Source: Cohnella nanjingensis (GTDB taxonomy: Bacteria > Bacillota > Bacilli > Paenibacillales > Paenibacillaceae). Taken from it: a DNA stretch of 64,000 nt. Location: contig NZ_JACJVP010000030.1 in NCBI RefSeq assembly GCF_014212125.1, positions 165,955 to 229,954 of the forward strand. The letters run 5' to 3'. Position 1 is the first letter of the stretch. Each line of letters starts with the position of its first letter. Shown here piece by piece: positions 7,734-15,747 of this stretch. The notes beneath the pieces were generated by a model. It had not been told where the DNA came from. It saw only the letters and a program-made list of their open reading frames with translations, and searched no databases. A program made the translations under genes and the position numbers.

Positions 7734-7877
7734 TTATCGTTTCCTTAATTCGTGCAAAATTTGATCCAATTGGGCCGCGATCTTTTGATCGTTCTCCAAT
7801 TTTTTCTTCAGCAGCGTATAGGTGCTTCCCGAACCGATCAACAGGAAGAACACGAAGATCGTCAACAAGATCAGCAT
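7734..7877 (-). CDS. Tiny membrane protein, 47 aa
   Basis: ATG at 7877 to TAA at 7734. One N-terminal transmembrane helix (LILLTIFVFFLLIGSGSTY) is followed by a charged coiled-coil-like tail (LLKKKLENDQKIAAQLDQIL). The layout suits a small membrane adaptor. It lies 31 bp upstream of the DinB gene and reads the same way. Ribosome site is weak (GGAAAAG). No family recognised. Confidence 0.55.
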   Translation of the reverse strand: MLILLTIFVFFLLIGSGSTYTLLKKKLENDQKIAAQLDQILHELRKR

Positions 7878-8034
7878 CTACTTTTCCACACCCCTCGGTC
7901 GGATACCCAGCTCACCCACGAACACCGCATGTCCGAGTACATAGACATCCATTCGATCGTCCGCCTCGCGGCAACGAGCATTCCCTTCCTAGATTCAAAT
8001 CTATATTCGCAAGGGTCATCCCGCGCCGCGCGTT

Positions 8035-8448
8035 TTAGCCATGAATACCGTAACTCCTCCTGGAGGCGGAAGCGTCGGCCAGCCACCTGACCAGATCGTT
8101 TTTGCTGATCAGAACCTCGTTATTCACTTGGATATACGGGAACATGACGCCTTGATAAGAACCCGCATGAGACAATTGGGAGGCTTCCGTCGCGATAATG
8201 GTCTTAATCTGGTCTTCCGTCATATTCAAATAAATGGCCGCTTCGCTCACCGACAGGAGAAATTTATCGTTCTGATTACGCTCGCTTCCGTTGGCGGCGG
8301 AAACGGCTTCATGCCCGACGGGAGCCGACGGCTTCGCCTTCACCCCCTGTTGAATCATCCAACTGGATAGGACGAGGGAAGCCCCTATGACAAGGGAAGC
8401 CAGCAGGTTTGTCCAAGGATATGCCCGCACCGGAACACCCCTTTGCAT
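8035..8448 (-). CDS. Membrane-anchored excisionase-type helix-turn-helix protein, 137 aa
   Basis: An N-terminal transmembrane helix (about residues 11-31, LLASLVIGASLVLSSWMI) is followed by a polar linker and, from residue 63, a domain reading LLSVSEAAIYLNMTEDQIKT and then LISKNDLVRWLAD. That order of helix-turn-helix plus wing resembles MerR/excisionase-like (HTH_17) domains. Anchoring such a domain to the membrane is unusual; it might sense envelope state, or the fold may have been reused for protein binding. Start ATG at 8448 lies 3 bp after the upstream stop. Confidence 0.65.
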   Translation of the reverse strand: MQRGVPVRAYPWTNLLASLVIGASLVLSSWMIQQGVKAKPSAPVGHEAVSAANGSERNQNDKFLLSVSEAAIYLNMTEDQIKTIIATEASQLSHAGSYQGVMFPYIQVNNEVLISKNDLVRWLADASASRRSYGIHG

Positions 8449-8450
8449 CT

Positions 8451-8558
8451 TTATCTTTTTTTGGCGCGCTTAGCGGACCGATAAACGACGCCGATCAACG
8501 CAACGATAATTACAAGTACGACGATCTGGACCACTGCCGCTGAGAGACTGAAGGACAT
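8451..8558 (-). CDS. Tiny membrane protein, 35 aa
   Basis: ATG at 8558 to TAA at 8451. One transmembrane helix (VVQIVVLVIIVALIGVVY) with a basic tail (RSAKRAKKR). GGAGAGGAGCAAGCC upstream is a good ribosome site. It is immediately upstream of the membrane-anchored HTH gene, and both have one helix, so a membrane pair is possible but unproven. Confidence 0.55.
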   Translation of the reverse strand: MSFSLSAAVVQIVVLVIIVALIGVVYRSAKRAKKR

Positions 8559-8591
8559 CCGGCTTGCTCCTCTCCGAGCCAAATGGCGATA

Positions 8592-9128
8592 TTAGGCGTA
8601 AAATCTTCGAATCTCCTCTTCGTCCCAGATTTGGGCTTCGATATATCGCTCAGGCCCTCCCTCCCCGTTCGCATTCCACGCTTGGGGGAACCCATAAGCT
8701 TCGATGACCGCGACGATCTCCTTCTTCGTATAAACTTGTCCGCGATAGGGCTTTCGATCTTGAACCCGCATCGTAGGAAACAAGTCCCCGTAGGTGAAGC
8801 TAATCGCATCCTCGCGAATGTCGTCCCAGTCTAAGCGCAAAACGCAAGGATTCTCGTACCACGTCTTCAGCCAATCGCAAACGCCCAGTGTCATGTAATG
8901 CGGGTATGCGGTGCGAGGCTGGCCTCCTTTGGCGATGAACTGCGCTCTCGCTTGGGCCTCCAGTCCTCTTCGGATCGACATGTAGTCTTCGGATCGTCGG
9001 CTGGCGAAGGTCCGGCCTTCTTGCACGAGCTGCCTCGACAGAAGCGCCGCTTCATCGGCCGTTAATCCGGACAGGTTCCGAAATGGACCTCTGTTCGCAT
9101 CGTAGTAATGGTACAGAGAATAGATCAT
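8592..9128 (-). CDS. Conserved hypothetical protein, 178 aa
   Basis: No family name recognised. Soluble, with many Tyr/Arg residues: MIYSLYHYYDANRGPF at the start and YPHYMTLGVCDWLKTWYE in the middle, ending in a WDEEEIRRFY helix. The ATG overlaps the stop of the upstream Nudix gene (ATGA, 9125-9128), a strong sign of translational coupling and hence a shared function or co-regulation. Confidence 0.7.
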   Translation of the reverse strand: MIYSLYHYYDANRGPFRNLSGLTADEAALLSRQLVQEGRTFASRRSEDYMSIRRGLEAQARAQFIAKGGQPRTAYPHYMTLGVCDWLKTWYENPCVLRLDWDDIREDAISFTYGDLFPTMRVQDRKPYRGQVYTKKEIVAVIEAYGFPQAWNANGEGGPERYIEAQIWDEEEIRRFYA

Positions 9129-9625
9129 GAACCATCCTCAAACGCTTCGGGGAGTTGAAATCTGGCGCGCTCCGATTCCGTCTGGAGAAAAATGTCCCTC
9201 GGATACGGGAGCGCAAGCGGCGGCGGCGCCGAAGACGGGAAATACCGGAGCTCGGCGGATTCGCCGTCGATCGCTTCGAGATGACCGCCGACTGCGGCGC
9301 ATTCAAACATCAGGATGACATACTCGACCTGATTGCCGTCGGGATACGTATATCGGAAGTCCTTCCCGCCGAACACGCCCGACAACCGCTCGGGGGTCAC
9401 CCGCAACCCGGTCTCTTCCCACACTTCCCGCACGACCGCTTCGGCCGGCGTCTCTCCGGGTTCGATGGACCCGGCGGGCAGACTCCAGACGTCGCTATCC
9501 GCCGAAGGGCGCTGGAACAGGATGTCCCCTCGCGCATCACGGACGATCGCAGCCACGCCGGGATTGAAGATCAATTGCGTTCCGATCTTCCGGCGCAACG
9601 ATCGGTAATATTCAGACATCGGCAT
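9125..9625 (-). CDS. Nudix hydrolase, 166 aa
   Basis: A standard Nudix box is present: G-SIEPG-E-TPAEAVV-REVWEETGL, with every consensus residue (G, E, R-E, E-E, G) in place, so this should be an active Mg-dependent pyrophosphohydrolase. The N-terminal lead MPMSEYYRSLRRKIG is like the YjhB-type mutT relatives. Unlike the Nudix gene at 5059, its box is canonical. It is coupled by a 4-bp overlap to the downstream hypothetical gene. Substrate unknown. Confidence 0.88.
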   Translation of the reverse strand: MPMSEYYRSLRRKIGTQLIFNPGVAAIVRDARGDILFQRPSADSDVWSLPAGSIEPGETPAEAVVREVWEETGLRVTPERLSGVFGGKDFRYTYPDGNQVEYVILMFECAAVGGHLEAIDGESAELRYFPSSAPPPLALPYPRDIFLQTESERARFQLPEAFEDGS

Positions 9626-9645
9626 GCTGCGGCATCCCCTCTCCT

Positions 9646-10170
9646 CTAACGTCGATCATCGTGCCTCAGCGCCTTCACCAGATAGAGATTCAGATCGTCG
9701 TCCAGCCGTACCATCGTACCCGGCACAACCGGTTGTTGCTGATAGGCGACGCCGTATCCGTCCGGCAGATACCCTCTTCTGCAATAAATCCGCTGCGCGC
9801 TGCCGTAATCCCGATATAAGCCGACGCCGATTCCGATCTTGTCGTTCGTCTGGGATACATGCCGTTCAAACGCCTCCATCAGCCGATTCGCGATCCCCCG
9901 TCTTCGGTACGCCGGGAACACGTTCAAATCATTGATCTCGGGAATGCCTTGCTCCTTGAAATAACCATATTCCGAATGGGACAGCAGATGCGCGCATCCC
10001 GCGATCTCCTCTTCCTCTAGGGCAAATAGCGTTACCCGGCTCCCGCTTCGATTCTCTGCCAGGCATCGCGAATAGTAATCGTCCGGTCGATACATAGCGT
10101 GGCGGAGGAAAGCCGCTCTCCACGCCTCCGACTGCCCTTCCGTCTGAAGTTGTCGAATCTCGATCGTCAT
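9646..10170 (-). CDS. GNAT family N-acetyltransferase, 174 aa
   Basis: Motif A of the GNAT fold is clear: INDLNVFPAYRRRGIANRLM with the R-R-x-G-I-A acetyl-CoA loop. Motif B follows as the IGIGVGLYRDYGSAQRIYC stretch, and YLPDGYGV closes the fold. Its ATG overlaps the stop of the upstream lipoprotein gene (ATGA, 10167-10170). Acceptor substrate unknown. Confidence 0.85.
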   Translation of the reverse strand: MTIEIRQLQTEGQSEAWRAAFLRHAMYRPDDYYSRCLAENRSGSRVTLFALEEEEIAGCAHLLSHSEYGYFKEQGIPEINDLNVFPAYRRRGIANRLMEAFERHVSQTNDKIGIGVGLYRDYGSAQRIYCRRGYLPDGYGVAYQQQPVVPGTMVRLDDDLNLYLVKALRHDDRR

Positions 10171-10382
10171 GCGGCGGCCTCCTCTCCGAAATCATCTCCG
10201 ACTAGGTTCCCTGAATTCGCGCCAGTACCGTGCCTCCGTCCCGCAATTCTGGGCTTGTTCGAATCGATCTCTTTGTTCGTAACTTCTAGGTAGGAAGTCG
10301 CGCTGGACACGGGTCCGTTACAGCCCGCCATCAGCGCGCCGAAAACTGTACCGAGCGCAAGCAGACCGTATATCCGCTTCAA
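10167..10382 (-). CDS. Small lipoprotein, 71 aa
   Basis: Signal peptide MKRIYGLLALGTVFGALMAG then Cys21 (lipobox LMAGC). The mature part is only about 50 residues, with no recognisable domain. It lies 1 bp after the membrane protein gene at 10384 and overlaps the GNAT gene by 4 bp, so the three form one compact transcription unit. Confidence 0.65.
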   Translation of the reverse strand: MKRIYGLLALGTVFGALMAGCNGPVSSATSYLEVTNKEIDSNKPRIAGRRHGTGANSGNLVGDDFGEEAAA

Positions 10383-10383
10383 A

Positions 10384-10749
10384 TTATCCCTCCGTCCGAT
10401 CGTCGTTCAGGCGCTTTTCTTCGCCCAGCTGCGCGCTTGCGTCCGCAAGCCTCGCGCGATCTTCCTTGTGCCAGGTCTCCAGGATCAGCCACAAGACGGC
10501 CACCAGTAGGGTGACGATCCCGATCGTGAAGAGCACTCTAGCAAAGTCGATCTGGTAAGTTACATGGAAACCGTTGATCGTATAGCTTCCTCTATTCAAT
10601 TGGAACAAGAAGACATAGCGGTAATTGTTGATCTCCCGCTCCGGCCCCCACACTTCGTAACAGGGCACGAAGGCGACGCCCGCAAGGAAGACGACAATGG
10701 CATAAAGAATCAAGATGATGCTTTTCGAGCTGACACGTTTGTCTAGCAA
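10384..10749 (-). CDS. Hypothetical two-helix membrane protein, 121 aa
   Basis: Two transmembrane helices (about residues 11-29, ILILYAIVVFLAGVAFV, and 72-91, VLFTIGIVTLLVAVLWLIL) flank an extracytoplasmic loop of about 40 residues containing a Cys; the C-terminal tail is charged and cytoplasmic. No family recognised. It heads the small operon with the lipoprotein and GNAT genes. Confidence 0.65.
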   Translation of the reverse strand: MLDKRVSSKSIILILYAIVVFLAGVAFVPCYEVWGPEREINNYRYVFLFQLNRGSYTINGFHVTYQIDFARVLFTIGIVTLLVAVLWLILETWHKEDRARLADASAQLGEEKRLNDDRTEG

Positions 10750-10827
10750 AGTATAGCCTCCTCCCGCTCCATTCGCCTACTTCCACACTTTACCATCCCT
10801 TCTCGCCGACGCCAAGACCGAAATGCG

Positions 10828-10862
10828 TTCCTTCATCCGAACGAATGATGCGCATTTCAGGA
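10828..10862. repeat. Inverted repeat upstream of the MFS gene
   Basis: GAAATGCG and CGCATTTC are 8-bp inverted arms that enclose a second short pair (TTCAT/ATGA). It lies between the divergent 10384 and 10936 genes. It may be an operator or a weak hairpin; there is no T run. Confidence 0.4.
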
Positions 10863-10935
10863 CTTCACGTATGGCCGACTATCCGTTAAAGTAGAGTGGC
10901 ACAACGAATCACGGGCGACCGGAGGATCAAGGAAC

Positions 10936-12201
10936 ATGAACACGAAGACGACCTTGCACAGCCAAGTCAAGATAGAAGCGCGCTCCGACGGCAGTCTTTC
11001 CGCGCCATTGCCCATACCGTCCGTCGGCCTGTCACGGCGTCATCATCTGATCTTCGCGGCGGCGACGCTGCTCTACTGGGTGACCATGTATATCTATGTC
11101 CCCATCTTGACTCCTTTCCTGGAGGACCGGGGTTTGCCGATGGGCATGATCGGGTTCATCGTCGGGAGCTACGGCCTGACGCAGATGCTGATCCGGTTCC
11201 CGTTAGGGTTGTATTCGGATCGCTTGCAGCGGCGCAAGCCTTTCCTGTTCATCGGCATGCTGGCCGGTCTCGGGAGCTGCGTCTTGTTCCTGACGGCGGG
11301 AGGCTGGGCCGGTCCGCTGGCGGGGCGTCTCGTCGCGGGGATCTGCGCTTCCACTTGGGTTGCGTTCTCGGTGCTTTATGCGTCGTATTTCGCGCCGGAT
11401 CAGTCGACCAAGGCGATGGGGAGCTTGAGCTTCCTCACGGTGACCGGGCAGTTGACCGGCATGACGGCGAGCGGCTATCTGGCATCGCAGGGCGGGTGGA
11501 ACGCCGCGTTCGCGACGGGCATCGGGGTTGCGGCGGTCGGCGCGTTGATGACCTTGTTCGTACACGAGCCGAAGACCGCGATCCCGGCGCATGCCAAAAA
11601 GGGGGACGATGTCCCCCCGCGCAGCTGGATTCAGCTGCTCCGTGAATCCCCGCTATTAATCGAAGTCTCGCTGCTGTCGATCCTCGCGCACTGTATCCTC
11701 TTCATCACGATGTTCGGCTTCACGCCGCTGCAAGCGGTGAAGCTGGGCGCCAGCGAAGCGCAGCTGACCTGGCTGGTCATCGCCTTCATGGTGCCGCACG
11801 CGCTGGTCTCTCTCTGGACTGGGCGCTACATCGCGCCGCGGTTCGGCATTCGGCCGGTCATCATCGCCGGCTTCCTCCTGGCGGCCGTTTGCACGGCGGC
11901 CATCTCGTACAGCGGTTCGCTCCCGGGATTGCTCCTGACCCAGATGTTCAACGGGATCGGGCAGGCGCTCTACTTTCCGCTCCTGCTCGGGCTGGCCATC
12001 CGCGACATCCCGCCCCGGGAACGGGCGACGGCCATGGGATTCTATCAATCCATGTATTCGATCGGCATGTTCGCGGGCCCTTACCTAGCCGGATGGCTGA
12101 ACGGCAGCGGCGGACTTCGGGCCGGGTTCGCCTTCGGCGCCGCCATCGGCCTCATCGGCGCGGCGATCACGGGAATTCGGGCGCGGTACTACCGCGTCTA
12201 G
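10936..12201 (+). CDS. MFS transporter, 421 aa
   Basis: Twelve hydrophobic segments. The loop 2-3 motif of the major facilitator superfamily is seen as RFPLGLYSDRLQRRKPFL, and a similar one recurs after helix 8. Segments such as AATLLYWVTMYIYVPILTPF and FLEDRGLPMGMIGFIVGSYG fit the drug- or sugar-exporter type. ATG at 10936 lies behind GGAGGATCAAGGA. Its stop codon shares the palindrome CTAG with the stop of the convergent ECF gene. Substrate unknown; it is not obviously linked to biotin. Confidence 0.85.
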   Translation: MNTKTTLHSQVKIEARSDGSLSAPLPIPSVGLSRRHHLIFAAATLLYWVTMYIYVPILTPFLEDRGLPMGMIGFIVGSYGLTQMLIRFPLGLYSDRLQRRKPFLFIGMLAGLGSCVLFLTAGGWAGPLAGRLVAGICASTWVAFSVLYASYFAPDQSTKAMGSLSFLTVTGQLTGMTASGYLASQGGWNAAFATGIGVAAVGALMTLFVHEPKTAIPAHAKKGDDVPPRSWIQLLRESPLLIEVSLLSILAHCILFITMFGFTPLQAVKLGASEAQLTWLVIAFMVPHALVSLWTGRYIAPRFGIRPVIIAGFLLAAVCTAAISYSGSLPGLLLTQMFNGIGQALYFPLLLGLAIRDIPPRERATAMGFYQSMYSIGMFAGPYLAGWLNGSGGLRAGFAFGAAIGLIGAAITGIRARYYRV

Positions 12202-13979
12202 AACCACCCCAGCCGTCCGCCGAGCACGAGCCCGCCGCATATGCCGCATACGATCAGGAACAGGAGAACGTCTCCTCCGCCCCAGCGGAGCCGCTCCGCC
12301 GACGTCGGATGCGGCTCTTGGCCGACGCCGCGGCTCTCTAGCGCCAGCGAGACTTGGTCGCCCATTCGGAACAGGGCGAGCAGGAACGGAATCGCCGTAT
12401 TTTTCAGACGCCTGGCCATCGCGGCAGGCGTCTTGGCGTTCTCCTTGCCGCGGGCGATCGCGATTCGCGCGAACCGCTCCCATTCTCCCAGCAGCTGCGG
12501 GATGAACCGGAGCATCAGCGTGACGGTGAGCACCGCCTGCTGACTGCGGCGTCCCATACGGCCGCGGAAGGCCAAGAGCTGCTCCAGCGATCGCCGGAGG
12601 CGAAGCGGCGGGATCGCGAGCGGCAAACCCAGACCGAGCAGCAGCACCAGCCAAGTACGGGCGAACGCGCGCAAGGTCGCAAGGAAGGCGTCCATATGCC
12701 ACCAGCCGTCGCCCCCGCTCCCCGTCAATCCTGCCAGCACGGCAGCCGATGCCGTGAACGAGGCGAATCCGATCAACGTCCCGCGCCAGCGCCGGAGCGG
12801 TATACGTCCCAACCACACTGCGGCAATCGTGACCAACGCCCCCCAAGCCAACCCGGCCCAGGATTGAATCGCGAACAGTACCCCCGACAAGAGAATATAG
12901 CTTAACCACACGGACCGCGGGTCAAACCGCATCAGCGGGTGCCTCGCCGAGCTTTGAATCGGAGGCGCGGCGGGCATGTCCGATACGGACGTCCCGCCGT
13001 CGCTCGATTCCGTGTTCGCGAACACGTTAAGATGGGGGATCTCCGCTTCGACTGCGCTGAAAGGATCGCGATCTCGGGACGAAGCCCCCGCTTCCCGGCC
13101 GCTGCCGAGTCGCGCAGCCAGCAGCCGCGGATCGAGCGCCTGCCCGGCCGACAGCCCGAGTCTCCATCCGGCATGCGCGGCGTGGAACCACAACGGAATA
13201 TCCATGCCCGCTTCGAGCCACCAAGAGGGGCGTGCGAGCAACTGTTCCGTCGTGCACATCCGAATGCCGCCGGCAGCATCCATAAGCAGCACCATATCGG
13301 CTAACGGCAGCGCCCAATCGCTGTCGTGCGAGACGAGCAGCACGCCTCTGCCCTGCGCCTTCTCCGCCGAGAGCTGCGCGGCCAGCAACGCATGCGCATG
13401 CGCATCGAGCCCGGCCGTAGGCTCATCCAGCAGCAGCCATGGGGCAGGTGCCGCGAACGCGCAAGCCAGCGCCGCCCGGCGCCGCTCGCCGCCGCTGAGC
13501 AGATAGGGATCCCGGCCCAGCCAGGACCGGTCCCATCCCACCGCGCGGACCGCAGCTTCCATCCGAGCCTCGACTTCTTGCTCCGTAGCGCCGAACGGCG
13601 CCAATACGTAGCGCAGCTCTCCCTCCACCGTCCGCGCGAAGAGCTGCTCCTCCGGCGACTGGCACGCATAGCTGTAACAGCGCAGCGCTTCCGTCCGCAA
13701 GCGCGGACGCCTGCCCCCGCGTGACTGCCACAGCGGCTGTTCGCCATAGGCGATGGCTGCGCCCTGCGGATCGCGCAGGCCGGCGACGGTCTCCAGCAGT
13801 CGGGTCTTGCCGGCGCCGTTCGGACCGAGCAGGACCGTGATGGTGCCGGCGCGGAGCGTCATCGAAGCCTCTGGCCGCGCGACGGCCTCCTCTTCCTGCC
13901 GCAGCCGGTTCGCGAACCGTTGCAGATGCAGTTCCGCGCCGGGACCGACGGACGACGAGCCGATGATGACTTTATCCAC
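12198..13979 (-). CDS. ECF transporter ATPase fused to transmembrane (T) component, 593 aa
   Basis: Residues about 1-260 are an ABC ATPase: Walker A GPNGAGKT, signature LSGGERRR, Walker B WLLLDEPT and the switch His in LLVSHDSD. After a linker of about 80 polar residues, residues about 350-593 are a CbiQ/EcfT-type membrane protein with several helices and the two coupling motifs of the family near ARGKEN and ALESRG. This joins EcfA' and EcfT in one chain. The GTG start overlaps the upstream ATPase gene by 8 bp. Together with that gene and bioY it makes a complete ECF importer. Confidence 0.85.
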   Translation of the reverse strand: MDKVIIGSSSVGPGAELHLQRFANRLRQEEEAVARPEASMTLRAGTITVLLGPNGAGKTRLLETVAGLRDPQGAAIAYGEQPLWQSRGGRRPRLRTEALRCYSYACQSPEEQLFARTVEGELRYVLAPFGATEQEVEARMEAAVRAVGWDRSWLGRDPYLLSGGERRRAALACAFAAPAPWLLLDEPTAGLDAHAHALLAAQLSAEKAQGRGVLLVSHDSDWALPLADMVLLMDAAGGIRMCTTEQLLARPSWWLEAGMDIPLWFHAAHAGWRLGLSAGQALDPRLLAARLGSGREAGASSRDRDPFSAVEAEIPHLNVFANTESSDGGTSVSDMPAAPPIQSSARHPLMRFDPRSVWLSYILLSGVLFAIQSWAGLAWGALVTIAAVWLGRIPLRRWRGTLIGFASFTASAAVLAGLTGSGGDGWWHMDAFLATLRAFARTWLVLLLGLGLPLAIPPLRLRRSLEQLLAFRGRMGRRSQQAVLTVTLMLRFIPQLLGEWERFARIAIARGKENAKTPAAMARRLKNTAIPFLLALFRMGDQVSLALESRGVGQEPHPTSAERLRWGGGDVLLFLIVCGICGGLVLGGRLGWF

Positions 13980-14862
13980 GACTGTATGACCGCCTCTCCG
14001 ATGCTTTCATGTCCTGGCCTAACCATTCGATGCGCTGCCATTCGTCCGGCGTCATCGGCAGCGGACTCTGAATCCGGCCTAGCCGATGCAGCTCGAACGC
14101 TAGCGCCGCCAGATACGGCAGCCGCAGCCCGACGCGCTCGCACGCCGAATCCGCCCGGCTCGGCCGCGCTTCGTCCGTCCCGTACAGGAACTGCCTGCCG
14201 GTGCCGTCGAACGCGATCCGCCCTTCCTGCATCGCGATGACGCGCGCTTGCGGCGCCAGCTCGTCCAGCCGCTGCGTGACCCAGACGATCGCCGTTCCCG
14301 CCGCATGCAGGCGCTCCGCCGCTTCGCGCACCCGTCCTCTCGCCGCTTCATCCAGCATCGAGGTCGCTTCGTCCAGCACCAGCAGCGGCGCCTCGCCCGC
14401 CGTGGCGGCGGCGACCGCCGCCAGCTGCCGCTGTCCGCCGGACAGCCGTTCCCACGGCTCGTCCGCGACGGCGAACAGCCCGACCGCGCGCAGCATCTCC
14501 TCCGCCGCCGGCATAATCCGCGCGGACGGCATCGCCCGCCACTCGAGGGCGAAGACGAGTTCCTCGCGCGGGGTGCCGCCGAACAGCTGGGCATCCGGCT
14601 GCTGCATGACGTACGGCGCCGGACGATCCCCGGCGAAGCCGCGTTCGTATCCGCCGGCCGCGCCCTCCTGGACGAGTCCGGCCAACAATTGCGCCAGCGT
14701 AGACTTCCCGCTGCCGTTCGTGCCGACGACATTCAGCCACTCGCCGGGCGCGAGCGCGATCGTGACCTCCGCCAGCCGCGGGACGGCTTGATTTTCGGGC
14801 GCCTGCGCGTATACGGATAGATTCGTAAAGCGCAGCGATTCTCGGTTCTCCGACATTCGCAT
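13972..14862 (-). CDS. ECF transporter ATPase (EcfA), 296 aa
   Basis: ABC ATPase with Walker A GTNGSGKST (about residue 47), Q-loop VMQQPDAQLF, signature LSGGQRQL and Walker B LLVLDEATS; the C-terminal region has the extra domain of cobalt/ECF ATPases. It energises substrate uptake by pairing with the second ATPase fused to the T component downstream (8-bp overlap). It diverges from bioY, and the BirA-like operator lies between them, so biotin is the likely cargo. ATG preceded by AGAGGGAAAATGG. Confidence 0.85.
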   Translation of the reverse strand: MRMSENRESLRFTNLSVYAQAPENQAVPRLAEVTIALAPGEWLNVVGTNGSGKSTLAQLLAGLVQEGAAGGYERGFAGDRPAPYVMQQPDAQLFGGTPREELVFALEWRAMPSARIMPAAEEMLRAVGLFAVADEPWERLSGGQRQLAAVAAATAGEAPLLVLDEATSMLDEAARGRVREAAERLHAAGTAIVWVTQRLDELAPQARVIAMQEGRIAFDGTGRQFLYGTDEARPSRADSACERVGLRLPYLAALAFELHRLGRIQSPLPMTPDEWQRIEWLGQDMKASERRSYSRG

Positions 14863-14908
14863 CCATTTTCCCTCTTCCCAATCGGTTCATCCCATGGTAA
14901 AATCCGAA

Positions 14909-14941
14909 TTGTTAACCAACACCACAATACAAGGTTAACAT
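14909..14941. promoter_or_regulatory. BirA-type biotin operator
   Basis: TTGTTAACC, a 15-bp spacer, and GGTTAACAT: inverted arms matching the Firmicutes BirA box (TTGTTAAC ... GTTAAC-A). It sits in the short divergent gap between ecfA and bioY, where biotin-bound BirA would repress both sides. Confidence 0.85.
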
Positions 14942-14959
14942 TTGAAAGGAGTTTTGACA

Positions 14960-15664
14960 ATGACTTCGCCATCGTCTTCGAATTCAAGCGCAGCATCGCA
15001 TTCTTCAAACGGAACGACGCCTCTAACCCCCGCCGCCTCGGCGGCGCCGGACGGACGTACGACGATCGGCCCGCTGGCTCCCTCGCGCGCTTCCTCGGGT
15101 TGGATTCGCTCCACCGTGTATACCGCGCTCTTCGCGGCGCTATTCGTCGCCTTCAGCGCCATCCAGCTGCCGCTCGGCTTCACCAGCGTCCCGATTACGC
15201 TCCAGGCGCTGGCCGTCATGCTCGCCGGCGGACTGCTCGGCGCACGATACGGCTTCTGGAGCATCGCCATCGTCGTTCTGCTCACGACCGCGGGCCTGCC
15301 GCTTCTGAGCGGGCACGGCGGGCTCGCCACGGTGTTCGGATTCACGGGCGGCTTCATCTGGATGTTCCCTTTCGAAGCGCTCCTCATCGGCTGGGTGAGC
15401 GATCGGCTGTTCCGGGACGGCAAACGCTTCGGCCCGGTCCAGTATGCGCTGCTGTTCGCCGGCATCTTCGTCTTCGGCATCGTATTGGCGTACATAGGCG
15501 GCGTACCGTGGTATGCATACAAGGCCGAGCTGTCCGTCCACGCCGCCATGATCGGCGCTTGCTACCCGTTCCTGCCGGGGGACATCCTGAAGGGCATCGT
15601 CGCGACGCTCGCGATCGGCGCGCTTCGCCCGGTCGTGCCCGGCTTCCGCAGAATCCGGCGATAG
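14960..15664 (+). CDS. bioY: BioY, biotin ECF transporter S component, 234 aa
   Basis: The substrate-binding membrane subunit for biotin. After a polar, serine/alanine-rich leader of about 50 residues come six hydrophobic segments; the family pattern is clear in IQLPLGFTSVPITLQALAVM, LLGARYGFWS, LPLLSGHGGL and ACYPFLPGDILKG. Family members normally lack the long leader, which may be a late start choice, but ATG at 14960 follows AAAGGAG at correct spacing. Expression should be low when biotin is plentiful because of the BirA box 19 bp upstream. Confidence 0.92.
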   Translation: MTSPSSSNSSAASHSSNGTTPLTPAASAAPDGRTTIGPLAPSRASSGWIRSTVYTALFAALFVAFSAIQLPLGFTSVPITLQALAVMLAGGLLGARYGFWSIAIVVLLTTAGLPLLSGHGGLATVFGFTGGFIWMFPFEALLIGWVSDRLFRDGKRFGPVQYALLFAGIFVFGIVLAYIGGVPWYAYKAELSVHAAMIGACYPFLPGDILKGIVATLAIGALRPVVPGFRRIRR

Positions 15665-15690
15665 CCTCGGGGATACAAGATACACTGAAC

Positions 15691-15720
15691 AAAAGAGATG
15701 ACCCCAGGGTCATCTCTTTT
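15691..15720. terminator. Bidirectional terminator after bioY
   Basis: AAAAGAGATGACCC, 2-base loop, GGGTCATCTCTTTT followed by more T on the plus strand and A on the other. It serves bioY and the convergent gene at 15748. Confidence 0.9.
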
Positions 15721-15747
15721 TGCTGCGCTCCCGCTCCGGTCTTTCCC

